Position numbers and translations under genes: made by a program | The notes under the pieces: generated by a model | What the model saw: the letters and a program-made list of their open reading frames with translations, nothing else | The model's database searches: none | What the model was told of the DNA's origin: nothing | Source: Yersinia entomophaga | GTDB taxonomy: Bacteria > Pseudomonadota > Gammaproteobacteria > Enterobacterales > Enterobacteriaceae | Direction: 5' to 3' | NCBI RefSeq assembly: GCF_001656035.1 | Contig: NZ_CP010029.1 | Coordinates: 3,049,602 to 3,113,601 of the forward strand | DNA length: 64,000 bases | Shown: in pieces, positions 20,329 to 32,073 of the stretch | Layout of the letters: every line of letters begins with the position of its first letter | Numbering within the stretch: position 1 is the stretch's first letter

Positions 20329-21299
20329 GCCTGAATCCATTTGCTGCGGTTATCGGCTACTTCTTTCGCGCTGAATTCCAACGCTTTTTTGGGCACGGTC
20401 AGAGTGTTAAACCCGGCCGGAAGATCCATTTTAATCACGGGATACATCCAGTTTCCGGTAGGAATATGGTTTTGGAAAGCCGGAGAAACCATAAACTGCA
20501 TGAATTTCTGCGCCAGCTCCGGTTGTTTGCTCGAGGCTACCTGCGCTGCGACTTCCACTTGCAAATAATGGCCTTCACTGAAATCAGCAGCAGCGTATTG
20601 ATCTTTCTTTTCTTCAATCAAATGATAAGCCGGAGAAGTGGTATAGCTCATGACAAAATCCGCTTCGCCTTTCAGGAACAGGCCATAGGCTTCACTCCAG
20701 CCTTTGGTCACGGTCACGGTTTTTTTCGCCAGTTTTTGCCATGCCAGCGGCGCTTCGTCCCCGTAGACTTTCTGCATCCATAACAGTAGCCCCAGCCCCG
20801 GCGTGCTGGTGCGCGGATCTTGATAAATAACCTTCCACGGCGAGTCATTTTCGATCAGTTCATGCAGACTTTTCGGCGGGTTTTTTATTTTTTCCTTGTT
20901 ATATACGAAGGAGAAATAGCCGTAGTCATACGGAATAAATGTGCTGTTATGCCAGGCTTCGGGGAGCGCCAGCTTGCTGGTATCTATCTGACTTGGCGTA
21001 AATAATCCGGTTTTCTCTGCGGATTGCACCAGGTTGTTATCCAACCCTAATACTATGTCCGCCGGACTTTTCTTTCCTTCCATTCGCAGGCGATTTAACA
21101 GAGAAACGCCGTCTTCCAGTGCGACGAATTTCAGCTCGCAGTTGCATTCTGCTTCGAAGGATTTTTTGATAGCAGGACCCGGTCCCCAATCAGCGGCAAA
21201 GGAATCGTAGGTGTAAACCGTCAGGACAGGTTTGGTGGCTTCAGCCGCGGTGGCGGCGGCTGAAATCAGCAGCAGACAGGGAAGAATTCGTTTAAACAC
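20304..21299 (-). CDS. thiB: Thiamine/TPP periplasmic binding protein
   Basis: A 331-residue periplasmic binding protein that captures thiamine, TMP and TPP for ThiPQ. The GTG start at 21299 is fixed by a GAGGAG ribosome site just upstream and by the signal peptide 'FKRILPCLLLISAAATAA' that follows; mature-type sequence 'LTVYTYDSFAADWGPGP' begins soon after. The frame stays open further upstream only because it runs through riboswitch sequence. Other conserved blocks: 'GLDNNLVQSA', 'DPRTSTPGLGLLLWM', 'SYTTSPAYH'. It heads the thiBPQ operon. Confidence 0.95.
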   Translation of the reverse strand: MFKRILPCLLLISAAATAAEATKPVLTVYTYDSFAADWGPGPAIKKSFEAECNCELKFVALEDGVSLLNRLRMEGKKSPADIVLGLDNNLVQSAEKTGLFTPSQIDTSKLALPEAWHNSTFIPYDYGYFSFVYNKEKIKNPPKSLHELIENDSPWKVIYQDPRTSTPGLGLLLWMQKVYGDEAPLAWQKLAKKTVTVTKGWSEAYGLFLKGEADFVMSYTTSPAYHLIEEKKDQYAAADFSEGHYLQVEVAAQVASSKQPELAQKFMQFMVSPAFQNHIPTGNWMYPVIKMDLPAGFNTLTVPKKALEFSAKEVADNRSKWIQAWQSAVSR

Positions 21300-21382
21300 T
21301 TTGCACTCCTCAAAAAGAAAGGTGGCAAAGGTATCTGAGGCATTGGTCAATATCCGCAAGTTCATCATATTGCTGAATGACG

Positions 21383-21489
21383 CTCTCAAATCCCTTCGCC
21401 GGTATTAACCGGATCAGGTTCGACGGGTTTACTCTCAGCGAATATTGGCCGCGGTTTGCCGCTAAACAATTTTTCGCACCCCGTTGAGA
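21383..21489 (-). promoter_or_regulatory. TPP riboswitch (THI element) controlling thiBPQ
   Basis: On the minus strand the region contains the conserved TPP aptamer blocks in order: GGGGTGC, CTGAGA, and ACCTGATCCGGTTAATACCG followed by GCGAAGGGA. The closing helix P1 forms between TCTCAA at its 5' end and TTGAGA at its 3' end, six perfect pairs. It sits between the sgrR stop and thiB, about 85 bases before the thiB GTG. TPP binding would lower expression of the importer; with the aptamer so near the start, control of ribosome access is likely. Confidence 0.96.
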
Positions 21490-21531
21490 CGGCGCTATTG
21501 TAGAGGGATAGCCAGACTAGTGAAAGTCTGT

Positions 21532-23193
21532 TTATTCCTCCGGCGGCGTAAACCAGGCCGATTTGAAATCAAACCAGCCTAGGGTATTCATCCGCACGCC
21601 ACGCATGCTGTGCTGTCCAAACAATTCTAGCCAGTGATGGAATAACGGGTGAAATTGATGATTGCTGACCAATCGTTGGCTCCATTCCGCCATGGGCAAC
21701 CGGTTATTGCGCCACTGCGCGACGTCTTGATACAACTCTTCACTCAAACAGTGTTGCAAAAGAGGAAGTTCATATAAGGTGGCAAAAATGGAAAATTCCA
21801 CCGGCAGATAGAAGTTGGCGCTACCTAGCCAGATATCGCTTTTGGCTTCCCCCCGATACCAGCTGGCGTAATCCAGTTCTTGTACCACCAGTTTCACGCC
21901 TTGCGCGGCCAGTACGTCTCTCAGCGTTTGGCTAATGGCGTTGAATTCAGGATGTTCGGTAAAACAGGTTACGGTGAGCTCAGTTAATTCGAGGGGTTTG
22001 GCAGAAGGTGGGTTCAGACGATTATGGTGCCAGCGCGGCAAAATACCGTAGGCTGGCGACCAGTAGCGCTGATACAACGCATCGGCATGGCTGAGTAAAG
22101 CCACCGGTGTGATCAGTTCACATAGCCAGCGTCTCACGTCCGGTTGGCTGGTGAGCGGGGAGCGTTGATCGAAAAGGAGAAAGTAGCAGCCTTCTTCCAG
22201 CCGACTTTCCAATTCGTTGCGGCTGGTATCATCCGCCTGTAAATGAACGCCAGAAGACACTAAATCTTCTGACAATTCAGGTAACACCCAAATATTGACC
22301 TCATCAATGAGTGCGCGAAAACCGAAGTAGTTATCGAAAGCCTGAATTTTAAATTGATTTTGCCGGTTGCGAATCACCGAGTAAGGGCCGGTGCCGATAG
22401 GATAACGCGAAAAATCAGGTAGTTCAGGCCATTCCTGCGGCAAAATCATGGCGTGAACGCTGCCCAGTAGCCAAGGGAGCCAATAGTCTGGCGTATTAAG
22501 TTTTACATCAATGACATAAGGCGTAGGAGAGGTGATTTCCGTGATGTGGGAAAACAGCGGCTGTGTGGTCAAACGCTTTAATGACGTAATCACATCCTGC
22601 ATTTCTAATTCACGGCCGTGATGGAAGTGAATCGCTGGACGTAAATAAAAGCGCCAATGCAAGGGGGTTAGCGTTTGCCAGTGATGAGATAAATCTGGCT
22701 CGGCTTCCCCATTTTCCTCATTTATGCGGGTTAAACCATTAAAAATCTGCCGGACAATATGGGTTTCTGAACGGCGCAGAGCGGAACCGGGCAATAGGTT
22801 TTGTAGTTGACGGTAGTAAAGCACTCTAAGTATATGTTTACCTTGTCTAAAACTCCTCCCTAGCTGTGAAAGAAGCATCTGGCGAACCGCCTGTTTATCT
22901 CCCACCAATTGCACGAGCTGATCGATATGATCCTGCTCCAGCAACTCCTCTGCCCGTTGCTGTTGCAGGGCCAGACCGGTGTACAAAAAGGTGAGCTGCG
23001 AGCGTTTTCCTCGACCAGCCTCTGCCTGCCAGCTTAGCCAACCCGCTTGCTGCATATTACCTAGTAACGAACGAACGTGGCGACGCGAGCAATTTAGCAC
23101 TTCCGCCAATTGTTGCAGGGTGGTTTCCGTCGGTTTACCGCCGTAATGTTGCCACAAACGGATGAACTGGTGTTGCAGGCGAGAAGTAGACAT
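21532..23193 (-). CDS. sgrR: Transcriptional regulator SgrR of sugar-phosphate stress
   Basis: A 553-residue regulator that activates the divergent sgrS RNA when phosphosugars accumulate. An N-terminal winged helix ('[20 protein letters not shown]', about 25-45) is joined to a large C-terminal domain like a periplasmic solute-binding protein, here cytoplasmic, which probably senses a small molecule. Conserved landmarks are '[17 protein letters not shown]', 'FHHGRELEM', 'PIGTGPY' and the C-terminal '[18 protein letters not shown]'. The start at 23193 ([14 protein letters not shown]) matches E. coli (551 residues). It lies back-to-back with sgrS, as in other enterics. Confidence 0.95.
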   Translation of the reverse strand: MSTSRLQHQFIRLWQHYGGKPTETTLQQLAEVLNCSRRHVRSLLGNMQQAGWLSWQAEAGRGKRSQLTFLYTGLALQQQRAEELLEQDHIDQLVQLVGDKQAVRQMLLSQLGRSFRQGKHILRVLYYRQLQNLLPGSALRRSETHIVRQIFNGLTRINEENGEAEPDLSHHWQTLTPLHWRFYLRPAIHFHHGRELEMQDVITSLKRLTTQPLFSHITEITSPTPYVIDVKLNTPDYWLPWLLGSVHAMILPQEWPELPDFSRYPIGTGPYSVIRNRQNQFKIQAFDNYFGFRALIDEVNIWVLPELSEDLVSSGVHLQADDTSRNELESRLEEGCYFLLFDQRSPLTSQPDVRRWLCELITPVALLSHADALYQRYWSPAYGILPRWHHNRLNPPSAKPLELTELTVTCFTEHPEFNAISQTLRDVLAAQGVKLVVQELDYASWYRGEAKSDIWLGSANFYLPVEFSIFATLYELPLLQHCLSEELYQDVAQWRNNRLPMAEWSQRLVSNHQFHPLFHHWLELFGQHSMRGVRMNTLGWFDFKSAWFTPPEE

Positions 23194-23277
23194 AAAAGAG
23201 GAACTCCACGGCAAAATGCATCAATTTATCTTTCCCTATATTACGCAGATAATTATCAGTAATGAAAGGGGAGGAGC

Positions 23278-23454
23278 ATGATGAAAAAGTGCTTAACCAG
23301 ACAGTTTTATCAGCGCTATTTTAGACACGTCAGACAGCAGCAGGCCGATTGGTTGAGCTGGGTACCGATGGAATGGCGGTTAAGGATGCTGGCAGATGTC
23401 ACCCAATGGGACATTCAGCACATGCCGGAAAAAGAATACCGCAAACATATTTAG
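23278..23454 (+). CDS. sgrT: SgrT peptide, inhibitor of glucose PTS transport, encoded within SgrS
   Basis: A 58-codon frame preceded by a strong GGGGAGGAG ribosome site. The peptide contains 'RQFYQRYF' near its start, followed by Trp-rich text ('WLSWVPMEWRLRML') and 'TQWD', aligning with the 43-residue E. coli SgrT (RQFYQHYF...TML...MQWD). SgrT blocks the activity of the EIICB-Glc transporter PtsG, complementing the RNA-based repression by SgrS. It is longer at both ends: about seven residues precede RQFYQ and about ten basic or charged residues follow. A second ATG directly follows the first, so either may start translation. Confidence 0.85.
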   Translation: MMKKCLTRQFYQRYFRHVRQQQADWLSWVPMEWRLRMLADVTQWDIQHMPEKEYRKHI

Positions 23455-23555
23455 TTCGAACCGGGTTAGTACCGATGGAATTTGGATTTAACTTTCATCG
23501 TTCGGCAGGGACGCTGCCTATTATCAAAAATTTCTGAGTAATGGTGCAATTCACC

Positions 23556-23585
23556 AGCCAGTGGGGCAACCTGCTGGCTTTTTTA
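23556..23585 (+). terminator. SgrS terminator / Hfq-binding U-tract
   Basis: Stem AGCCAG/CTGGCT with an inner GG/CC pair and a GGCAA loop, followed by six T residues (23579-23584). It ends SgrS just downstream of the seed and gives the 3' poly-U tail that Hfq binds. Confidence 0.85.
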
Positions 23586-23686
23586 TTGCCGAGTAATTTT
23601 TATCTATAGAGTTATTGTTGCTGTTCACCGCAATGTGCCTTCTGTAGCATATGAATCTAAAGTGGTTTCTGGCGATGGAGCCTGTA

Positions 23687-24868
23687 ATGAAATCTGCTCT
23701 GACGTATTCCCGGCGGATTAATCCCGTCTTTATTGCTTTTTTTGTGGTGGCTTTTCTTTCCGGCATCGCCGGTGCGCTGCAGGCTCCAACCCTCAGTTTG
23801 TTTTTAACTACAGAGGTCAATGTACGCCCTCTATGGGTTGGGCTTTTTTATACCGTTAACGCTATCGCCGGAATTACGGTGAGCTTTGTGCTGGCGAAAC
23901 GCTCGGATCTGCGTGGCGATCGCCGCAAGTTAATCATGCTGTGCTACCTGATGGCGGTGGGTAACTGCCTGCTATTTGCCTTTAATCGTGATTATCTGAC
24001 CCTGATTACCGCTGGCGTGCTATTAGCCTCAGTAGCCAATACGGCCATGCCGCAGATTTTTGCTTTAGCGCGGGAATATGCCGATAACTCGGCGAAAGAA
24101 GTGGTGATGTTTAGCTCGATAATGAGAGCACAATTATCATTGGCTTGGGTTATTGGCCCGCCGCTATCGTTTATGCTGGCATTGAACTATGGCTTCACTT
24201 TGATGTTCAGTGTTGCCGCCGGAATATTTGTATTAAGCGGTATCCTGGTATGGTTCTTATTGCCATCGGTACCGAAAGCTGAAGTGCCGAAAGACGCGCC
24301 GGTAGTGATTAATGCAAAGCTTTTTGCCGATAAAAACGTGCTGTTGCTGTTCATTGCCTCGATGCTGATGTGGACCTGTAACACCATGTATATCATCGAT
24401 ATGCCGTTATACATCACTTCAGATCTCGGTTTGCCGGAACGTTTGGCCGGTTTACTGATGGGAACCGCCGCTGGGCTGGAAATCCCTATTATGCTGCTCG
24501 CGGGTTACTCGGTTAAACGCTTTGGTATGCGTAAAATTATGCTGTTTGCCGTGGCCGCAGGCATCGTGTTTTATGTTGGATTGATCCTGTTTAAATTCAA
24601 AACTGCGCTGATGTTATTGCAGATTTTCAACGCCGTGTTCATCGGTATTGTCGCCGGTATCGGTATGCTCTATTTTCAGGAATTGATGCCGGGCAGGGCC
24701 GGTGCCGCAACGACGCTGTTTACCAATAGCATATCAACCGGCGTAATTTTAGCCGGGATACTACAGGGCGTGCTGACGGAGAATCTGGGGCATTACGCGG
24801 TTTATTGGATGGCTGCGTTACTGGCGACAGTGTCATTGGGGATATTTAGCCGAGTCAGGGCTATCTAA
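23687..24868 (+). CDS. setA: SET-family sugar efflux transporter SetA
   Basis: A 393-residue major-facilitator protein with about 12 membrane segments that exports glucosides and sugar analogues. The start at 23687 (MKSALTYSRR) is supported by GGAG six bases upstream and by the usual SET length; two upstream in-frame ATGs lack ribosome sites. SET-family blocks: 'AFLSGIAGALQAPTLSLFL', 'RSDLRGDRRKL', 'PQIFALARE', 'GTAAGLEIPIMLLAGY' and 'GMLYFQELMPGRAG'. Placement just after sgrS argues for SetA rather than its paralogues SetB or SetC, and for a role in relieving sugar-phosphate stress. In E. coli setA can be read through from sgrS. Confidence 0.92.
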   Translation: MKSALTYSRRINPVFIAFFVVAFLSGIAGALQAPTLSLFLTTEVNVRPLWVGLFYTVNAIAGITVSFVLAKRSDLRGDRRKLIMLCYLMAVGNCLLFAFNRDYLTLITAGVLLASVANTAMPQIFALAREYADNSAKEVVMFSSIMRAQLSLAWVIGPPLSFMLALNYGFTLMFSVAAGIFVLSGILVWFLLPSVPKAEVPKDAPVVINAKLFADKNVLLLFIASMLMWTCNTMYIIDMPLYITSDLGLPERLAGLLMGTAAGLEIPIMLLAGYSVKRFGMRKIMLFAVAAGIVFYVGLILFKFKTALMLLQIFNAVFIGIVAGIGMLYFQELMPGRAGAATTLFTNSISTGVILAGILQGVLTENLGHYAVYWMAALLATVSLGIFSRVRAI

Positions 24869-24915
24869 ATCCTCTGCATCTTTCACTCCACCGCGGTGTT
24901 ACTGCCTTCAGTCGT

Positions 24916-24948
24916 CTCGGTCACTTGGTTGCGCGCCAAGTGACCGAG
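24916..24948. repeat. Perfect 13-bp inverted repeat between setA and leuD
   Basis: CTCGGTCACTTGG (24916-24928) and its exact complement CCAAGTGACCGAG (24936-24948) flank a 7-base loop TTGCGCG. It is the strongest perfect hairpin I noticed in the window. It sits between converging genes but has no U-tract on either side, so it is either a bidirectional transcript-end structure or a small repeat element. Confidence 0.85.
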
Positions 24949-24964
24949 CGTAGCTTGCTGAAAA

Positions 24965-25567
24965 TTAACGTAAAAATTCGGGTTGCTGCTGCTCATAGGC
25001 CGAAATATTAGCCTCGTGCTGCAATGTCAAACCGATACTGTCCAGCCCATTCATCATGCAATGACGGCGGAAACCATCGATCTCAAAGGCATAACTTTTG
25101 CCTCCGGCGCTGACGGTTTGCTTTTCTAAATCCACGACGAACTCGATACCTTCCTGACTTTCTACCAACTGGAATAAAGTATCAATATCCGCTTCGCTTA
25201 AAGTCACCGGTAATAATTGGTTATTGAATGAGTTACCGTAAAAGATATCGGCAAAACTTGGGGCGATAACCACCTTAAAACCGTAATCGGTCAGTGCCCA
25301 AGGGGCATGCTCGCGAGATGAGCCGCAGCCAAAATTTTCGCGCGCCAGCAAAATAGTCGCCCCCTGATAGCGCGGGTGATTCAGCACAAATTCAGGGTTA
25401 GGCACCTGACCGGCATCGTCCAGAAAACGCCAATCGTTAAACAAATGTTGGCCGAAGCCAGTGCGCGTCACTTTTTGCAAAAACTGCTTAGGAATGATGG
25501 CGTCGGTATCGACATTCGCTGCATCCAACGGAACGACCAAACCTGTGTGTTGAATAAATTTTGCCAC
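24965..25567 (-). CDS. leuD: 3-isopropylmalate dehydratase small subunit
   Basis: A 200-residue small subunit (swivel domain) of isopropylmalate isomerase, which with LeuC converts 2-isopropylmalate to 3-isopropylmalate in leucine synthesis. Conserved text: '[13 protein letters not shown]', '[15 protein letters not shown]' (substrate-binding loop) and '[12 protein letters not shown]'. Length matches E. coli (201). It is the last gene of leuABCD, 14 bases after leuC. Confidence 0.97.
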   Translation of the reverse strand: MAKFIQHTGLVVPLDAANVDTDAIIPKQFLQKVTRTGFGQHLFNDWRFLDDAGQVPNPEFVLNHPRYQGATILLARENFGCGSSREHAPWALTDYGFKVVIAPSFADIFYGNSFNNQLLPVTLSEADIDTLFQLVESQEGIEFVVDLEKQTVSAGGKSYAFEIDGFRRHCMMNGLDSIGLTLQHEANISAYEQQQPEFLR

Positions 25568-25581
25568 TATGGTGTCTCCGA

Positions 25582-29652
<4,071 letters not shown>

Positions 29653-29704
29653 CGGGTAATTCCTTATTTTTCTGAGTAACTTTTTTATTTAGCGCGCGAC
29701 GGGT

Positions 29705-29733
29705 AAAAAAAAACCCGCGCATTTGCGCGGGTT
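29705..29733 (-). terminator. Leucine attenuator terminator
   Basis: On the minus strand a 9-bp perfect stem AACCCGCGC / GCGCGGGTT with a 4-base loop is followed by a run of T residues. It lies between leuL and leuA, as required for attenuation: ribosomes stalled on leucine codons prevent it from forming. Confidence 0.93.
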
Positions 29734-29753
29734 TCTGAATCTTGATGGCTGAA

Positions 29754-29837
29754 TCAGTTCTGATTTCCGTCCACCAACATACCGCGCAAGTAAGATGCGT
29801 TTAGTAGTAGGCCTAGTAGACGGTTGGAGTAGAACAT
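29754..29837 (-). CDS. leuL: leu operon leader peptide
   Basis: A 27-codon leader, MFYSNRLLGLLLNASYLRG..., with leucines at residues 7, 8, 10, 11, 12 all encoded by the rare codon CTA, and two more TTG leucines later. The arrangement RLLGLLLNAS parallels E. coli LeuL (RFIGLLLLNASS). Shortage of charged tRNA-Leu would stall ribosomes in the CTA cluster, letting an antiterminator form and leuABCD be transcribed. It is too short for ordinary gene finders and was found by reading the leader. Confidence 0.93.
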   Translation of the reverse strand: MFYSNRLLGLLLNASYLRGMLVDGNQN

Positions 29838-29878
29838 AATTATCAGTTTCTCATCGGTTAATTGTTTCGCTTCCTAAT

Positions 29879-29907
29879 TTGATACGTTATTTCAACAGGA
29901 GTGTCAA
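29879..29907 (-). promoter_or_regulatory. Promoter of leuLABCD
   Basis: On the minus strand a perfect TTGACA (29907-29902) is followed after 17 bases by TATCAA (29884-29879), placing transcription start about 35 bases before the leuL ATG. Confidence 0.8.
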
Positions 29908-30757
29908 CTTTTGTTTGAAGTGGCGACTTAAACTGGTTTGAGGTTTTTGTGCGTCTTGTTTTTAGCATTAAATACTATACTGATTAATATTTTGGATTTA
30001 TATTTTGCTTGGTTGTTTTTGGTGTTATTGATTGTTTCACGAGTGTGATTAAAAGTGGGTGATTATGCTTAACATTAATGCTCCGTTCGATTCCTGCCTC
30101 TTAGATGAATAGTTAACCTTTGTTTAAGTAAAATTATCCTCTGACAAACTTGATAAGGTGGATAAAAATGACAGATAGCATTAATGTAATAAGGCATCTT
30201 ACGACGTCCGCTATTAGCGTTACTTAATTACCATAAATATATTTATATATAATGAGAGTTAGCATACACAGCGTTTATATTTGTCAACCTTTAGTTTATT
30301 AATTCACACTTAATGTTTATTATGTCAATGTAAAAAACTTAACCATTTAACTGTTGTTAGCTTATTTTAAGAACTAATAAGGTTTAATTTATGAAATTAT
30401 TATTTAATAATGGCATGATTATGAATCATTGTATCTTATAAGGTGAGTGTTTGTATGTCACTTGGAGGTTAATCATCACATTTCTGGAAATTAGTGATTC
30501 CAGTGATAACATGCCACGTTCCACTTTTTATTTATCTATGGAAACTATTCTGACAATAGGATGCGTTAGATGTGATACGTGGTTTCACATTTTATACAAG
30601 GACGAGACTCAGTGGTTATCTTTCCTAACGATAACAATTGAGATCATTGGTTATATTAATTGTGAGACATCTAATATATCAGTAATTAACTTACTGCTGT
30701 TAAAAGATAGTCATACACCTAATAGAACCATCTGCATAAAGCTTAGTGGAGTTAAGC
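29908..30757. other. Long AT-rich regulatory region between leuL and leuO
   Basis: About 850 bases, strikingly AT-rich, between divergent leuLABCD and leuO. In E. coli this interval is bound by H-NS, which silences leuO, and LeuO itself acts here; I infer the same. One tiny frame stands out: ATG at 30168 with an AAGGTGG ribosome-like site, 19 codons to TAA at 30227. A 104-codon frame opening with TTG at 30451 overlaps the leuO start and looks spurious. Confidence 0.6.
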
Positions 30758-31714
30758 ATGTCTGAACACAACTTGGTAACTGCAAATCCAGTAACTCAAA
30801 AAGAATCGTTTGATGTCCATTTGCGTAGCGTTGATCTTAATTTACTCACGGTTTTTGATGCCGTTATGCAAGAGCAGAACGTGACCCGCGCGGCGCAATC
30901 TTTGGGGATGTCACAACCGGCGGTCAGCAACGCCGTAGCTCGTTTAAAGCTGATGTTTGATGACGAACTCTTTTTCCGTAGCGGTCGAGGTATTCAGCCG
31001 ACAGTCCGAGCCAAACAGCTGTTTGGACCGGTTCGCCAGGCATTACAATTGGTCCATAATGAATTGCCCGGCGTTGGGTTTGAGCCAAAAAGTAGCGAAC
31101 GTTTGTTTAATCTCTCCATTTGTAGTCCGCTTGATGTTCGCCTTACCGCCGAAATAGTGGGGCGAGTAAAACAGTGCGGCCCACACGTACAGTTATCAAT
31201 TAAGTCATACTTAAATGATGATATTGAACATCAGTTGCGCTATCAGAAAACCGACTTTGTGATCGGTTATACCGAATTTGAACGGCCTGAATTTAAACGC
31301 ACACTTTTATTTAATGATGAATTGGTATTGGCTGTTTCAAAAGATCATCCGCGAATAAACGAATCTATTACTTCAGAGCAACTTTTTGAAGAGCAACACG
31401 CCGTGGATTCTTTGGATAAAGTGGGTTCATTTAGCAAGAACTATTATGAGGCTAATGACTTGTCCCATACTATTTCCTATGAAAGCACGGATATGAATAG
31501 CGTTCTTAACGTTGTATCTAAAACAAATTACGTGGCTATTGTTCCTCGCTGGTTAATTAATATATGTAGTGAGGAATCTAAGCTAAAACTTATTGAATTA
31601 CCTTGGGCGAATACTACACGAGCCTGTTATCTAACCTGGCATGAATCTACCGATCGCGATAAAGGTCATCAGTGGATGAAAGCCTTATTAAGCCAATTTA
31701 GCCTTTCAATTTAA
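30758..31714 (+). CDS. leuO: LysR-family regulator LeuO
   Basis: A 318-residue LysR-type regulator that antagonises H-NS at many loci, including leuO itself. An N-terminal winged helix-turn-helix (about residues 25-80) reads '[20 protein letters not shown]' and '[14 protein letters not shown]'. The C-terminal effector domain ends '[18 protein letters not shown]', matching E. coli LeuO (314 residues). The ATG at 30758 is preceded by GGAG; a GTG 12 bases upstream is less likely. A terminator follows. Confidence 0.95.
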   Translation: MSEHNLVTANPVTQKESFDVHLRSVDLNLLTVFDAVMQEQNVTRAAQSLGMSQPAVSNAVARLKLMFDDELFFRSGRGIQPTVRAKQLFGPVRQALQLVHNELPGVGFEPKSSERLFNLSICSPLDVRLTAEIVGRVKQCGPHVQLSIKSYLNDDIEHQLRYQKTDFVIGYTEFERPEFKRTLLFNDELVLAVSKDHPRINESITSEQLFEEQHAVDSLDKVGSFSKNYYEANDLSHTISYESTDMNSVLNVVSKTNYVAIVPRWLINICSEESKLKLIELPWANTTRACYLTWHESTDRDKGHQWMKALLSQFSLSI

Positions 31715-31741
31715 ACTTTATTAACGGCTACTGGCGGTGTT

Positions 31742-31776
31742 ACTACTGGGGTACTATGTACCTCAGTAGTTTTGTT
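31742..31776 (+). terminator. Terminator of leuO
   Basis: A 13-base stem ACTACTGGGGTAC / GTACCTCAGTAGT (one mismatch) with a TAT loop, followed by TTTTGTT, 27 bases after the leuO stop. Confidence 0.88.
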
Positions 31777-32073
31777 ACGTAGCGGCACTCATTAAAATTT
31801 TATCTCCGTTATTCTGTGTTTATTCTCGCAATATTTCCCTCAGATGCCAGTCTGCCATTTGGGATAGACCTCACCAATTTCACTGAAATCCGCTGTTAAA
31901 TCAGTTTCACCTCACATTCTTACGCCGAAATTTGTTTGCCATAGGGCTAAGAGTGAGTAGACTGCGCGAAAAAAGTGAACACCTGTAAGCCGAAACTTTG
32001 GTCAAAGGGGAGCTTCATCCTATGCTTTACGTATTCACTACATTTTTTTATTTCAACCCTGGGCAGCATTTCT
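31777..32073. other. Gap upstream of the acyl-CoA ligase gene
   Basis: About 300 bases between the leuO terminator and the ligase start. I see no gene and no confident promoter; it presumably carries the ligase promoter. A GTG at 31975 is in frame with the ligase but would add unrelated hydrophobic residues. Confidence 0.5.

Larger units (their letters stand above)
23260..23585 (+). ncRNA. sgrS: SgrS small RNA (glucose-phosphate stress)
   Basis: Found by position (divergent from sgrR, upstream of setA) and by its 3' end: CTGAGTAATGGTG at 23534-23546 matches the ptsG-pairing seed of E. coli SgrS with one inserted base. It is followed by the small TGGTG/CACCA hairpin and a terminator stem AGCCAG/CTGGCT with six T residues. 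Known role: Hfq-dependent pairing to ptsG and manXYZ mRNAs to stop sugar uptake, and stabilisation of yigL mRNA. The 5' end is estimated from a GATAAT -10-like hexamer at 23248-23253. At about 325 nt it is longer than the 227-nt E. coli RNA; such length variation between genera is known. Confidence 0.85.

Noticed and set aside
21300..21389. A 30-codon N-terminal extension of thiB
   Set aside because: It runs back to the edge of the TPP riboswitch and would place non-signal sequence before a clear signal peptide; the GTG at 21299 has a strong ribosome site.
23349..23537. A 62-codon frame inside sgrS
   Set aside because: It overlaps the well supported sgrT in another frame and has no match to SgrT or other families.
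30571..30589. TGTGA...TCACA pair that looks like a CRP site
   Set aside because: The two halves are 9 bases apart instead of the required 6.
30451..30765. A 104-codon frame upstream of leuO opening with TTG
   Set aside because: It overlaps the leuO start in another frame, starts with TTG, and has the composition of the AT-rich gap; no recognisable family.
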